Of a stretch of DNA of 64,000 nt, positions 34,045-42,301 are shown piece by piece. This stretch comes from Paenibacillus sp. H1-7 (lineage in GTDB: Bacteria > Bacillota > Bacilli > Paenibacillales > NBRC-103111). The notes beneath the pieces are model-generated. The model ran no database searches and was not told the origin of the DNA. It worked only from the letters and a program-made list of their open reading frames with translations. Location of the stretch: contig NZ_CP031168.1 in NCBI RefSeq assembly GCF_022354825.1, positions 8,174,501 to 8,238,500 on the forward strand. Reading direction: 5' to 3'. How positions within the stretch are numbered: the first letter of the stretch is position 1; each line of letters opens with the position of its first letter. The position numbers and the translations under genes were made by a program.

Positions 34045-36540
34045 TTATTTCACCAATTGGCCCCGCGTGACGCCGAGCTGGTTGGTCGCTTTCAGTGTCT
34101 TCCATACTTGCGTACCGCTGATTCGCCCTTGCAGAGCGCGCTGGTACAAATCGATAACCTCCAGCACCTTGTCCGGGGTTTCTTCCAAAAATTCGACGCG
34201 GAACGTCGATACTCCCAGCTCTAGGAAGTTGCTCACATATTCCGCACCGGATTGCTCAATGGCATTATATACCGTATTGCGGCAGCCTTCGTCGACCCTC
34301 ACCGGATGGGACATGCCGACACGATCTTGAAGCGACACCCGATGATCCTCGCAAGGGCGGCCGCAGTTCGTGTAGTCCGTGCCTTCGCTCATGAAGGTGC
34401 AGTAGACGCAGTGCTCCGTATGGAACATCGGCAAGTGCTGATGGATGACAACCTCCAGCTTGGACGTATCGGCTACTTGAAGAAGGTCGACCATCTGCTG
34501 GATGTTCAGATCGTACGATGGCGTTACCCGGCTCAAGCCCGCATCGAGGAACAACGCCGCCGTTTTGTGGTTGGCGATGTTCAGCGAGAAATCGCCGATC
34601 AGCTCGGGATGGCGCTCGTTAGGGTTCTCCATGCGCTGCTTCATATAATAGTAAACCGCGCCGGTGTTGCGTACGAGAACCGCATCCGGCTGCAGGTTCG
34701 TGATGTTCTTGAAATAGCCGGTTTCCCCCGGCATATGAATTCTCGGCGTGGCAAGCGCAATCCGCTTGCCTGCTGCATGCGCAGCTTCCACGGCCGCGGG
34801 GAACTGCTTGATGAACTCGAAGTCGGCATAGACCATGTCGACGTCGGTCTTCAACGCCGCAAGTACCTGATCCAGGTTGCGGCACAACGCTGTCAGGCGC
34901 GGAGCCTGCGCCGGCTCGCTCTTGGCGGGAGCGTCGTCCAGCACGGCGACGCTGCGCTTGATGTACTGGCGCGGGCGCTGCCGGGCCGCCTCAAGCAGCT
35001 CTACCGCGCGGCGGCGCATGCTGTTCAGCTCGCGCATCGGCACGATAAGCGGGCCGTCGAGCTGCACATCGAGCTCCCCGAGCTCGAAGGTCGTGCCGCC
35101 GAGACGGCCGAGCTGCTCCTCGAACAGCGCCCGGTCCATCGGGCGCTTCTCCGCCTGGACGAGCGGCAGCTCGGTCTCGACCGACACGGTGTGCCCCGTC
35201 AGCTCGTCGGTCCAGCGGCTGCGCAGAGGCTCGCCAAGCTTGCCCGTCACCTTGATCGACACCGGGAAGGTGCGATACGGTTTGTCCGTTTCGAACGTTT
35301 GGCGCAGCCGCTTGTCGAGATGCGGATCGTTCGTTTTCCATATCCGGTCGCCTACACGGACCCGGTTCAGGTTCACGTCGTTGCGCCCCGGCACGATCTC
35401 GATCAGCCCGCCCGGCGCTTCGCCTTCGAGCTTCACGCCTTTGCGGCGGATGTCATAGACGCGGCCGCCCTCTTCCTTCTTCGTCGGATCTCCCGCATCG
35501 AAGCAAATACCGTCGCCGCGCTTCAGCGGCGCTTCCAGCTCGCACACGACGCCGTCTCGCAGCACCTGCTTCACCCGGCCGAGATACACGCCGCGGCTCT
35601 TAGGATACGTTCCTTCCACGAGCTGCTTGTTGTTCGTTCCTTTCAGGAAGCCGTACGTGAAGCCGCGCGAGAAGCTTTGCTCCAGCTCCCGCAGCTCTTC
35701 CTTCGTCGGCTTCGCATTGCCGTCTTCGAAATAGCGGTCGATCGCACGGCGATATTTGCTCACTACGTTCGCTACATATTCCGGGCTTTTCAGGCGTCCT
35801 TCGATTTTGAACGAGGTGACTCCCGCTTCGATCAGTTCCGGCACGAGCTCCAGCGCCGCCAAATCTTTGGGTGACAGCAAATAAGCGATGTCGCCCATCG
35901 GTTTTTGCACGCCGTCGACCATCAGATCGTACGGCAATCGACAGGCTTGCGCGCATTCGCCGCGGTTGGCCGAGCGCCCTCCCCACATTTCCGAGGTCAG
36001 ACACTGCCCGGAATAGGAGACGCACAAAGCCCCGTGTACGAACACTTCCATTGGAAGCTTCGCCTGATCGCCGATCTGTTTGATTTGCTTCAGATTGTTT
36101 TCCCGTCCCAGCACAACCCGCTCCATATCGAACGGCTTCGTAAATTCGACCGCTTCAGGCGAAGTGATCGTCATTTGCGTAGACCCGTGGATCGGGAAAT
36201 CCGGGGAAATATCGCGAATCATTTTTACAAGACCGAGATCCTGTACAATAACCGCATCGACTCCGGCGTCGACACAAGCCTCGATCAGCTTTCTCGCCTC
36301 GTCCAGCTCGTCCTCAAACACCAGGATGTTAAAGGTCAAAAACCCTTTGACTCCATACAAATGAAGAAAGGACATAATATCCGGCAGCTCTTCCGTGTGG
36401 AAATTGTTCGCCCTTGCCCGGGCATTGAACTTCTCCACTCCGAAAAAGACGGCATCCGCGCCATTAGCTACGGCCGCACGCAGACAATCCCAATCGCCCG
36501 CGGGCGCCAGCAGCTCGATATCCGATTTTTTCAATTTCAT
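34045..36540 (-). CDS. U32 family peptidase-like protein with DUF3656, RlhA/TrhP-like RNA hydroxylation protein
   Basis: An 831-residue protein starting at ATG 36540 after GGAGGAATTTATAT. The N-terminal U32 domain shows ELLAPAGDWDCLRAAVANGAD (split as ELLAPAGDWD and AAVANGAD), the VHGALCVSYSGQC signature near 165-180 and CAQACRLPYD. A DUF3656 domain follows (about 380-500). The C-terminal part is a second U32-like segment with a cysteine cluster (EHCVYCTFM, TNCGRPCEDH, DEGCRNT). Despite the peptidase name, characterised relatives (E. coli RlhA, TrhP/YrrN-YrrO) support prephenate-dependent hydroxylation of 23S rRNA or tRNA and probably carry an iron-sulfur cluster. This long single-chain form is common in Firmicutes. 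Which RNA it acts on is not known. Confidence 0.9.
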   Translation of the reverse strand: MKLKKSDIELLAPAGDWDCLRAAVANGADAVFFGVEKFNARARANNFHTEELPDIMSFLHLYGVKGFLTFNILVFEDELDEARKLIEACVDAGVDAVIVQDLGLVKMIRDISPDFPIHGSTQMTITSPEAVEFTKPFDMERVVLGRENNLKQIKQIGDQAKLPMEVFVHGALCVSYSGQCLTSEMWGGRSANRGECAQACRLPYDLMVDGVQKPMGDIAYLLSPKDLAALELVPELIEAGVTSFKIEGRLKSPEYVANVVSKYRRAIDRYFEDGNAKPTKEELRELEQSFSRGFTYGFLKGTNNKQLVEGTYPKSRGVYLGRVKQVLRDGVVCELEAPLKRGDGICFDAGDPTKKEEGGRVYDIRRKGVKLEGEAPGGLIEIVPGRNDVNLNRVRVGDRIWKTNDPHLDKRLRQTFETDKPYRTFPVSIKVTGKLGEPLRSRWTDELTGHTVSVETELPLVQAEKRPMDRALFEEQLGRLGGTTFELGELDVQLDGPLIVPMRELNSMRRRAVELLEAARQRPRQYIKRSVAVLDDAPAKSEPAQAPRLTALCRNLDQVLAALKTDVDMVYADFEFIKQFPAAVEAAHAAGKRIALATPRIHMPGETGYFKNITNLQPDAVLVRNTGAVYYYMKQRMENPNERHPELIGDFSLNIANHKTAALFLDAGLSRVTPSYDLNIQQMVDLLQVADTSKLEVVIHQHLPMFHTEHCVYCTFMSEGTDYTNCGRPCEDHRVSLQDRVGMSHPVRVDEGCRNTVYNAIEQSGAEYVSNFLELGVSTFRVEFLEETPDKVLEVIDLYQRALQGRISGTQVWKTLKATNQLGVTRGQLVK

Positions 36541-36815
36541 ATATAAATTCCTCCGAATGTTATCGAATGCTATTTCCTTTTGGCTAGCTTCTTAAACTAT
36601 AAACTGCAATGCTTCAACTATATAGTGTACCAGAAAAGGGGGGCCAAAAGCCAACAACCTAGCATTTGGCAGCAGCAAATAGATTCGGAGGAAGACTGGA
36701 AGACTTCATGCTATGAAATCTTGGACCGTTTTTGTCATACTGGCAAAAGAAATGACGGAGAAACCTGAAATCTAGGCTATAAAATAGAAGGAGCCGGCCG
36801 GCGAGATCCGCACGG

Positions 36816-37592
36816 CTACGCGCTCCACCAGCTCTTCGATTTCCGGAAAATGTACCAAATAACCGGGATAACCAAAACCAATACCGCCTCGGCGACCCAA
36901 ATGCTGACGGCTTTGGCCTGATACATCGCTGGAAGGAAGTTGATCGCAGCATGCAGCACGATTGCATACAGCAGAAAAACCGGCTTGCGCGACCGAATGG
37001 AATGAAGCACAACCAAGGATAAAGCAATTTGCAGCAGAAGCGCCACCCCACGCTCCCACATCACGAGCGCAATCATATAAGACGGAGTACCCGTCAGCTG
37101 TGACTTCAGCTGGGCTATCGCCTCGGGCGGAGCTTGCCCTGCAAGCATCGGCTCCAACGTTCCGTTATTGAGCATAATGGCAAATACAAGCGATTGAATA
37201 GCAAAAACGCCTCCAAGGACAACCGTCTCGATCCCACCATGTCCTATGCCGTAGGCGATGCCGTCCTTTCGCTGATCCGCCCTCCTAAGGAAGACCCGGA
37301 AGCCGATGTACCGTCCCAGCTCCTCAAATACACCCGCCGCAAGCGCCCCGTACACGGCGAACAGCCACGGAATGCTCAGCCATTGTGCCGTCTGCGGATT
37401 CAACTGCAGCATATACACATGGAGCAGCTTCTCCAAAACTAAAGCAAAGACGACGAAAATCACCATGCCGACCATTAGTGGCTTCCATTGAAATGCCTCT
37501 CTTTTATGAAAATAAATACATACTGCGATAGGGAGACACACTGCAAAAACGATTTGCAAAACCATTCCGGCCATGGAGATGGTACTGACCAT
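36816..37592 (-). CDS. YhfC-family intramembrane metalloprotease-like protein
   Basis: A 258-residue protein with about seven to eight helices. It has the YhfC pattern GVFEELGRYIGF (Glu-Glu at 90-91), GIGHGGIE (His 118) and LHAAINFLP, resembling the glutamate and histidine ligands of CAAX-type membrane proteases. The family is widespread in Bacillales but has no proven substrate. The ribosome binding site is weak (GGAGCGTGAAG at long spacing). It neighbours a second, more divergent membrane protein with a similar motif order at 37729-38433. Confidence 0.82.
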   Translation of the reverse strand: MVSTISMAGMVLQIVFAVCLPIAVCIYFHKREAFQWKPLMVGMVIFVVFALVLEKLLHVYMLQLNPQTAQWLSIPWLFAVYGALAAGVFEELGRYIGFRVFLRRADQRKDGIAYGIGHGGIETVVLGGVFAIQSLVFAIMLNNGTLEPMLAGQAPPEAIAQLKSQLTGTPSYMIALVMWERGVALLLQIALSLVVLHSIRSRKPVFLLYAIVLHAAINFLPAMYQAKAVSIWVAEAVLVLVIPVIWYIFRKSKSWWSA

Positions 37593-37728
37593 AATGTTTC
37601 TTCACGCTCCTATGAAAAATTGCCGACCTTCGTATTCCTGAAGTCTGATTTAAACGCTTAGAATACTGAACGCAAAATAGTATAAGCCCGGGGTACGGAG
37701 GCTGGCACAAACTATCTGCAGCAAGTCT

Positions 37729-38433
37729 CTATTGAAATAAAAGCCAACCCGCAAGCATGATCCCCGTACCAACGACGGCGATCAGCCCTTCAACGAGAAG
37801 GATAGACCGCTTCATAAGCCACAGCACGGACAAATTAAGCAGACTGTGCACAGGAAAGAGCACCGCGGCTAACCAAGGCTCTGCCGCAATCAGCAGCGTG
37901 GCCCCAATGTGAAACAAACTGGCGAACAGGCGTTCCGCCACTCCCCATATCGGATGGAGGTGTGCCGTCCCTTGTGCCGCGAGCATCGCTTGTGCTTGCT
38001 TCGCCTTGTCGTCCGTTCTCCCCAGCAGTGAGAGCGTAACCAGCCCGGCGATGATCGTATAGATCACCTCGATAGCCGCCCAGCCTTGCCCAATAGACAG
38101 CGCCTCAGATAAGGTTGCTGCGGTTAGCCCTAACAGGATCAGGCGGACACTCTCCTCCAGCACTCCAGATGAGCTTACAATGATAGTTTGGGCGGCAGAT
38201 TGCGGAAGCTTCATGACGAGTGCGGCTATCGGTCCGCGAAGCAGCAATGCAGCAATCCAGCCCGCTGCCCCCAGGCCAAAGGCCTTCCAGTCGATGGCGT
38301 GCCCGCCGGCAAACATAAAAGCGATAGCCAGCGCTGCAGGAACCATAATATATAATGGAAGCGTTGCAAAAAAGCGGCTCCGGATCTTCCGGACTTCCTC
38401 CTCTTGAAATAACGGACCGGCAGAAGCGTTCAT
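37729..38433 (-). CDS. integral membrane protein, divergent YhfC-like
   Basis: A 234-residue protein from ATG 38433 behind AGAGGTG; a longer frame to 38463 would read into the palindrome and lacks a ribosome binding site. Seven to eight helices are predicted. GVLEESVRLILL (Glu-Glu at 93-94), ERLFASLFHIGATLLIA and FPVHSLLNL repeat the EE, H, H order of the YhfC/CAAX-type proteases, so I consider it a distant paralogue of the next gene. A 26 bp perfect palindrome lies 22 bp upstream and probably controls it. Confidence 0.7.
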   Translation of the reverse strand: MNASAGPLFQEEEVRKIRSRFFATLPLYIMVPAALAIAFMFAGGHAIDWKAFGLGAAGWIAALLLRGPIAALVMKLPQSAAQTIIVSSSGVLEESVRLILLGLTAATLSEALSIGQGWAAIEVIYTIIAGLVTLSLLGRTDDKAKQAQAMLAAQGTAHLHPIWGVAERLFASLFHIGATLLIAAEPWLAAVLFPVHSLLNLSVLWLMKRSILLVEGLIAVVGTGIMLAGWLLFQ

Positions 38434-38454
38434 GGCAGCAGCACCTCTTGTCAT

Positions 38455-38480
38455 TATTATCATTATCGATAATGATAATA
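38455..38480. promoter_or_regulatory. 26 bp perfect palindrome, candidate operator (Fur-like)
   Basis: The arm TATTATCATTATC (38455-38467) is followed directly by its exact reverse complement (38468-38480). GATAAT-type hexamers repeat in both arms, as in Fur-family boxes, though their spacing is not the standard 7-1-7 arrangement. It sits between the divergent genes at 37729-38433 and 38624, 22 bp before the start of the former and about 75 bp upstream of the -35 of the latter, so it could serve one or both. Confidence 0.65.
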
Positions 38481-38555
38481 TAGTAATCCTGCCGGAATGT
38501 CAATCGGTCTCTGCGTTTGCGATGCGCCCGATCGCCGCCGAACAGCCGACAAAAG

Positions 38556-38585
38556 TTAACAAAGCCCGCCATCCTATGCTATAAT
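38556..38585 (+). promoter_or_regulatory. SigA-type promoter of the FG-GAP protein gene and surface-aminoacylation locus
   Basis: TTAACA (38556-38561) and TATAAT (38580-38585) with an 18 bp spacer form a near-consensus vegetative promoter 38 bp upstream of the TTG start at 38624. Confidence 0.72.
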
Positions 38586-38623
38586 TGCAAGGTAGTCCAA
38601 CCAAGAATAATTGAGGGATTGTA

Positions 38624-41600
38624 TTGAAGGTCACTAAAGCAAGAATTGCAGGAATCGCAATCGGCGTCCTGCTACTGCTTGCCGTATGGTTGGCCGTCTC
38701 CGACAAACCGCTGTCCGTCGGCATGATGTATGTGTCGAATGGCGACAGCTATGATACGGCGGCATACGGCCAGCTTCGACAGTCATTAGTAGCTAATTTG
38801 CAGTTGGAACGGCAAGGCATAGAGAACCTGTCTCTTCGGCAATTGAAACGATATGCCTCCGTTTATTTGGATCCCTCCCTACATGGAGCTTTGACGGATA
38901 AGCAGCGCGAGCTGCTGCAAAGCTATGTGTCCCAGGGAGGTCATTTGTTCCTTGACAATTCTATGGCCGCGGATTTCCCGTTGGCCTTTATCGGCGCGAA
39001 GCAATTGGTCGATCTTACGCCGCCCCAATCCTTTGCCGCAAGTACGGCAAAAGCGAAGACTCCGGGCGCGGAATCGTTCGTCTACCCTGACGTCGAGCTG
39101 AATTTGCAGGCGATGCAGCAGCTGTTCCGCCAATTCACGGACAACTATTTGAATCACGACGGCTTGTCCGATCTGCAGCAGTTTTCGTGGGGCAAAGGGA
39201 TGATTCCTTCTACGGCCGAGCCGATGGTTATGCTGCGCGACACGGCTCTGTACGCCTTGAACCGGTATGGGGAGGGCACTGTCTTTTTCAGCGGCGCCTT
39301 GCTTCCAAACCGTTTCTACATTACCGGCTATGACATGAGCAGCGGTATGGACGCGAGCCTTGGCTTCGCCAAGCTGGCGGAAGAGACGAACCGGGCTAAG
39401 AAGCCGACTCCAGGCGCTCTGTACTTCGACCGCGGACAACTCCCGCTCGAGCCTTACTTTCACTTCACCTTCTCGGCGGGCAGCGCGCTGTTCCGCAGCG
39501 AGTATGCCGCCTTCGTCTCCAAGGAGACGCTCGGGTACAGCGTGAAAAAAGTGCTCGGGCCCTACGGACGGCCCGCCATGTCGCACCAGAATCACTTTGA
39601 AGCGATTGAGGCGATCCGCGACGGCGAAGGCATTCAATGGGCCGAGCTGTTGAAGCAGTACAATCAGGTCCCGTCGTTTACGCTCGTCCGATCCTCCTTC
39701 CATTGGGGGCGCTGGCAGGAAACCGTCGCGGTTCACTTGAATACGGGAACCAATGAAAAGCCTGCTTTCGTCGGGGAGACGCCGAATTCGTTCTACTCGA
39801 GCGGAACGCGCGTCATGGCTGACGGCAAGCCGGTGCAGCTCGCCCTGTATCCGGATTACCGCTCGCTCGGCGATCCGATCCAGAAGCCGTACCGAGCCTA
39901 TCCGGCTATTGCGGACTTGAACGGCGACGGCAAGCCCGATCTGATCGCGGGCTCGGCCGACGGCACGATCGCCGCTTACCTGGGCCTCGGGCAGCAGGCG
40001 GATGCTTATGCCGGGCAATCGCTGCCCGGCGGCGTTCCTGCGCCCGCGGCCTTCGGCAAGCGCGAGCCGCTGCGGCTGACGAACGGGCAGCCGCTCCACA
40101 CCGATGCATACGCCAGCGTCGCCGCGTATGATCTCAACGCCGACGGCCGGCCGGACCTGATCCTCGGCCTGGCCGACGGCACGCTGGCCGCCGCTTATGG
40201 CGCAGCCGGCGGCGCCTTCACGGCCCCCGCCCCGCTCACCGCGGGCGGGAAGCCCATCCGAGCCGAGGCGCCTGTGGCCCCGGCTCTGGGCGACGTCACC
40301 GCCGACGGCGTGCCCGACCTGGTGGTCGGGGATGCGGGTGGCGGTGTGACGCTGTACCGCGGCCATCGCGAAGCAGGCCGCGGGGACGGCTCGGGCTCCG
40401 GCACGGCCGGGGAGCCCGTTGCCTTCGAGCCGGGCAGCTTGCTGTTCAAGCTGCCTGCGCCTTTCGCCGCGCCGTCGATCCGCGACGTGAACGGGGACGG
40501 CCGACCGGACCTCGTGGTCGGCAATGTCGAGGGCGACCTGCGCGTATACTTGCAGCAGGCCGACGGCACGTGGAAGCCTTCCGGGGTGCTGGAAGGCGCC
40601 ACGACGAACCAGCTCGGGAACAAAGCCCTCGTGGGAGGGCATAACTCCGTACCGTTATGGTACGACTTGAACCAGGACGGCAAAGACGACCTCATCGTAG
40701 GCCAGCTGGAATTCGGCATCCCGACGACCGTCGACGATCCGAAATTCCCTTATGCCGAACAGCTGAAGGCGTTTATCGAATATAACAAAGAGCATCATCT
40801 GGAGCTATTTCCGCATATTTTCGTGCATAACTTCACGAGCGACGAGCAGGAGAAGGAAGAGATTGCGCTGCAGCGCAAATCGTTCGATACGCTGGGCATT
40901 CCATGGAATATGCCGGGAACGAATCAGCATACGTGGCGCATTAACAATCCCGACCGTACGCAAACGCTCAACAATGAACGAGACGCGGGCATTTGGTACA
41001 ACTTCGGCTTCCGGCCTTCGAACATACCGAACGAGCCGCGCCTAGGCGTCCAGTACAATTGGGGGCTGCCGTTCCTGATGACTGACAACGGCTCAGACGA
41101 ACCTTCCAACCCGCCGATGCTGCTTGGCACGCCGGCGCCGGTGCTCCGGATCGGAGCGAACTCGACGGAGGATTTGTTCCAGTCGTATATCGATCAGGAC
41201 ATGCCTATCAACTACTTCGAGCATATCGAGTATCATTTCCCGACCCGTGTTGGGGAACTCCTCGAGTTTGTAAAATATTTGGACCAGATGCGGAACGAAT
41301 ACGGTTATAACTTCATGACGGAGCCTCAAATGGCCCGTTCCGTATTGAACGCGCTGACGACCCGTGTAGACGTGTACCGTCCATGGATCGATGCCGTCTT
41401 TGATCATTTGAAGCAGCTAGCCGGCATCCATACGGCCCCAACCATCCGCATCCGTCCTGTTACGGACGGAGTGCCGGTGCAAGCAGCCGAATATAAGGGG
41501 ACTCTTGGTGTAGTCGTCGAACGCGGACAAGCTTATGCCGACCGCCCGGTTTCGACCGATTCCGACGTGTCGGACCTGCGTAATGGCAAGCTGTATATAG

Positions 41601-41872
41601 GGGTACCGGATCGGACCAAGGTGCGATTCGGCGGTGATTTGAACCGCTCGGACATCCATTTGCTCCGATCCAACGGACCTTACAAGCTTGACAAGCAGAA
41701 GGGACAATGGTCGCTCGAGCTGAAAGCGAGCGGTATGCAGCAAATCCAGCTCTGGAGTCCGAAGCCGCTCACCATCGAAGGCGATCAGCTTCAGGTCGTC
41801 AAGGATGAAGCCGCCAACACGTATACGGTGACTCATTTCGGCGCTTCGGCGGCGATCACGGTGCGTTACTGA
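38624..41872 (+). CDS. large membrane-anchored extracellular protein with FG-GAP/VCBS repeats
   Basis: A 1082-residue protein starting at TTG 38624 (GAGGG about 8 bp before). Residues 8-26 form an uncleaved or signal-type helix. The region 30-260 resembles an amidotransferase-like or ThuA-like alpha/beta domain (YVSQGGHLFLDNSM). Five calcium-binding-type repeats of the form DxNxDGxxDL lie at about 431, 502, 556, 620 and 681, as in beta-propeller FG-GAP proteins. The last 350 residues (IFVHNFTSDEQEKEE, NQHTWRINNP, INYFEHIEYHFPTRVGELLEF) may be a divergent polysaccharide deacetylase-like barrel, a call I hold weakly. GC-rich insert around 40100-40450 encodes an Ala/Gly-rich stretch. It precedes the carrier-protein/ligase/MBOAT genes by 173 bp and may act on the same surface polymer. 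Confidence 0.72.
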   Translation: MKVTKARIAGIAIGVLLLLAVWLAVSDKPLSVGMMYVSNGDSYDTAAYGQLRQSLVANLQLERQGIENLSLRQLKRYASVYLDPSLHGALTDKQRELLQSYVSQGGHLFLDNSMAADFPLAFIGAKQLVDLTPPQSFAASTAKAKTPGAESFVYPDVELNLQAMQQLFRQFTDNYLNHDGLSDLQQFSWGKGMIPSTAEPMVMLRDTALYALNRYGEGTVFFSGALLPNRFYITGYDMSSGMDASLGFAKLAEETNRAKKPTPGALYFDRGQLPLEPYFHFTFSAGSALFRSEYAAFVSKETLGYSVKKVLGPYGRPAMSHQNHFEAIEAIRDGEGIQWAELLKQYNQVPSFTLVRSSFHWGRWQETVAVHLNTGTNEKPAFVGETPNSFYSSGTRVMADGKPVQLALYPDYRSLGDPIQKPYRAYPAIADLNGDGKPDLIAGSADGTIAAYLGLGQQADAYAGQSLPGGVPAPAAFGKREPLRLTNGQPLHTDAYASVAAYDLNADGRPDLILGLADGTLAAAYGAAGGAFTAPAPLTAGGKPIRAEAPVAPALGDVTADGVPDLVVGDAGGGVTLYRGHREAGRGDGSGSGTAGEPVAFEPGSLLFKLPAPFAAPSIRDVNGDGRPDLVVGNVEGDLRVYLQQADGTWKPSGVLEGATTNQLGNKALVGGHNSVPLWYDLNQDGKDDLIVGQLEFGIPTTVDDPKFPYAEQLKAFIEYNKEHHLELFPHIFVHNFTSDEQEKEEIALQRKSFDTLGIPWNMPGTNQHTWRINNPDRTQTLNNERDAGIWYNFGFRPSNIPNEPRLGVQYNWGLPFLMTDNGSDEPSNPPMLLGTPAPVLRIGANSTEDLFQSYIDQDMPINYFEHIEYHFPTRVGELLEFVKYLDQMRNEYGYNFMTEPQMARSVLNALTTRVDVYRPWIDAVFDHLKQLAGIHTAPTIRIRPVTDGVPVQAAEYKGTLGVVVERGQAYADRPVSTDSDVSDLRNGKLYIGVPDRTKVRFGGDLNRSDIHLLRSNGPYKLDKQKGQWSLELKASGMQQIQLWSPKPLTIEGDQLQVVKDEAANTYTVTHFGASAAITVRY

Positions 41873-41935
41873 CGTACGAGAACCAGGACTGCAGCTTTTC
41901 TTTACACAGGATCTATGTTCTATTTAATACGAGAA

Positions 41936-41976
41936 GATTCCCGCAGAGCCTTGTTACCCTACGCCCTGCGGGAATC
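41936..41976. terminator. strong hairpin between the FG-GAP gene and the carrier-protein gene
   Basis: GATTCCCGCAG (41936-41946) and CTGCGGGAATC (41966-41976) are perfect complements. No T-run follows immediately on the plus strand, so this may be a weak terminator, an attenuator that lowers expression of the downstream genes, or an mRNA-stabilising stem. Confidence 0.5.
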
Positions 41977-42045
41977 TGTCGCGTTTGCATGAGTTGCTTT
42001 TACAACTCTGCTCGTCATATTTACATTTTAAAGGAGGAACACCTC

Positions 42046-42297
42046 ATGCAAGACCTGCTTCAGCAACTGGAAGAGCATATTCGTAACCGTTACGAAATCG
42101 AATCCGATGATGACGATTTTACGGTTGACGTTCACTTATTCGACTACGGCTATATCGATTCGATCGGCGCTACGGCCCTGATTGCCCACATCGAGAAAAC
42201 CTACGGCATCCAGGTTACGAATCAGGATCTGATGCTTTATTCCATGAACACGGTGAGAGAAATCGCCGAATTCATTCAAACAAAGACTGCGAGGTAA
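42046..42297 (+). CDS. acyl/aminoacyl carrier protein, DltC-like
   Basis: An 83-residue carrier protein. ATG 42046 follows AAAGGAGGAACACCTC. The phosphopantetheine attachment site is Ser 39 in YIDSIGATAL, in the position of DltC's LLDSMG. The predicted four-helix fold and acidic helix II (IEKTYGIQVTNQDL) fit carrier proteins. The next gene, 4 bp away, encodes an amino acid:[carrier protein] ligase, which would charge the phosphopantetheine thiol. No phosphopantetheinyl transferase gene is in the window, so a general one must prime it. Confidence 0.9.
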   Translation: MQDLLQQLEEHIRNRYEIESDDDDFTVDVHLFDYGYIDSIGATALIAHIEKTYGIQVTNQDLMLYSMNTVREIAEFIQTKTAR

Positions 42298-42301
42298 TCA
42301 A

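Noticed and set aside
33728..34105. 125-codon minus-strand frame
   Set aside because: It overlaps the end of the U32 gene and reads through its terminator, with no ribosome binding site and no recognisable domain.
34252..35874. 540-codon plus-strand frame opposite the U32 gene
   Set aside because: High-GC antisense shadow full of Arg, His and Leu; the minus-strand frame has the U32 and cysteine motifs.
36660..36790. possible repeat copy or small RNA downstream of the YhfC gene
   Set aside because: Only scattered similarity to the repeat and no stable fold or U-run could be seen.
39906..40642. long antisense frames inside the FG-GAP gene
   Set aside because: They are shadows of a GC-rich coding region; the plus-strand frame has the DxNxDG repeats and the promoter.
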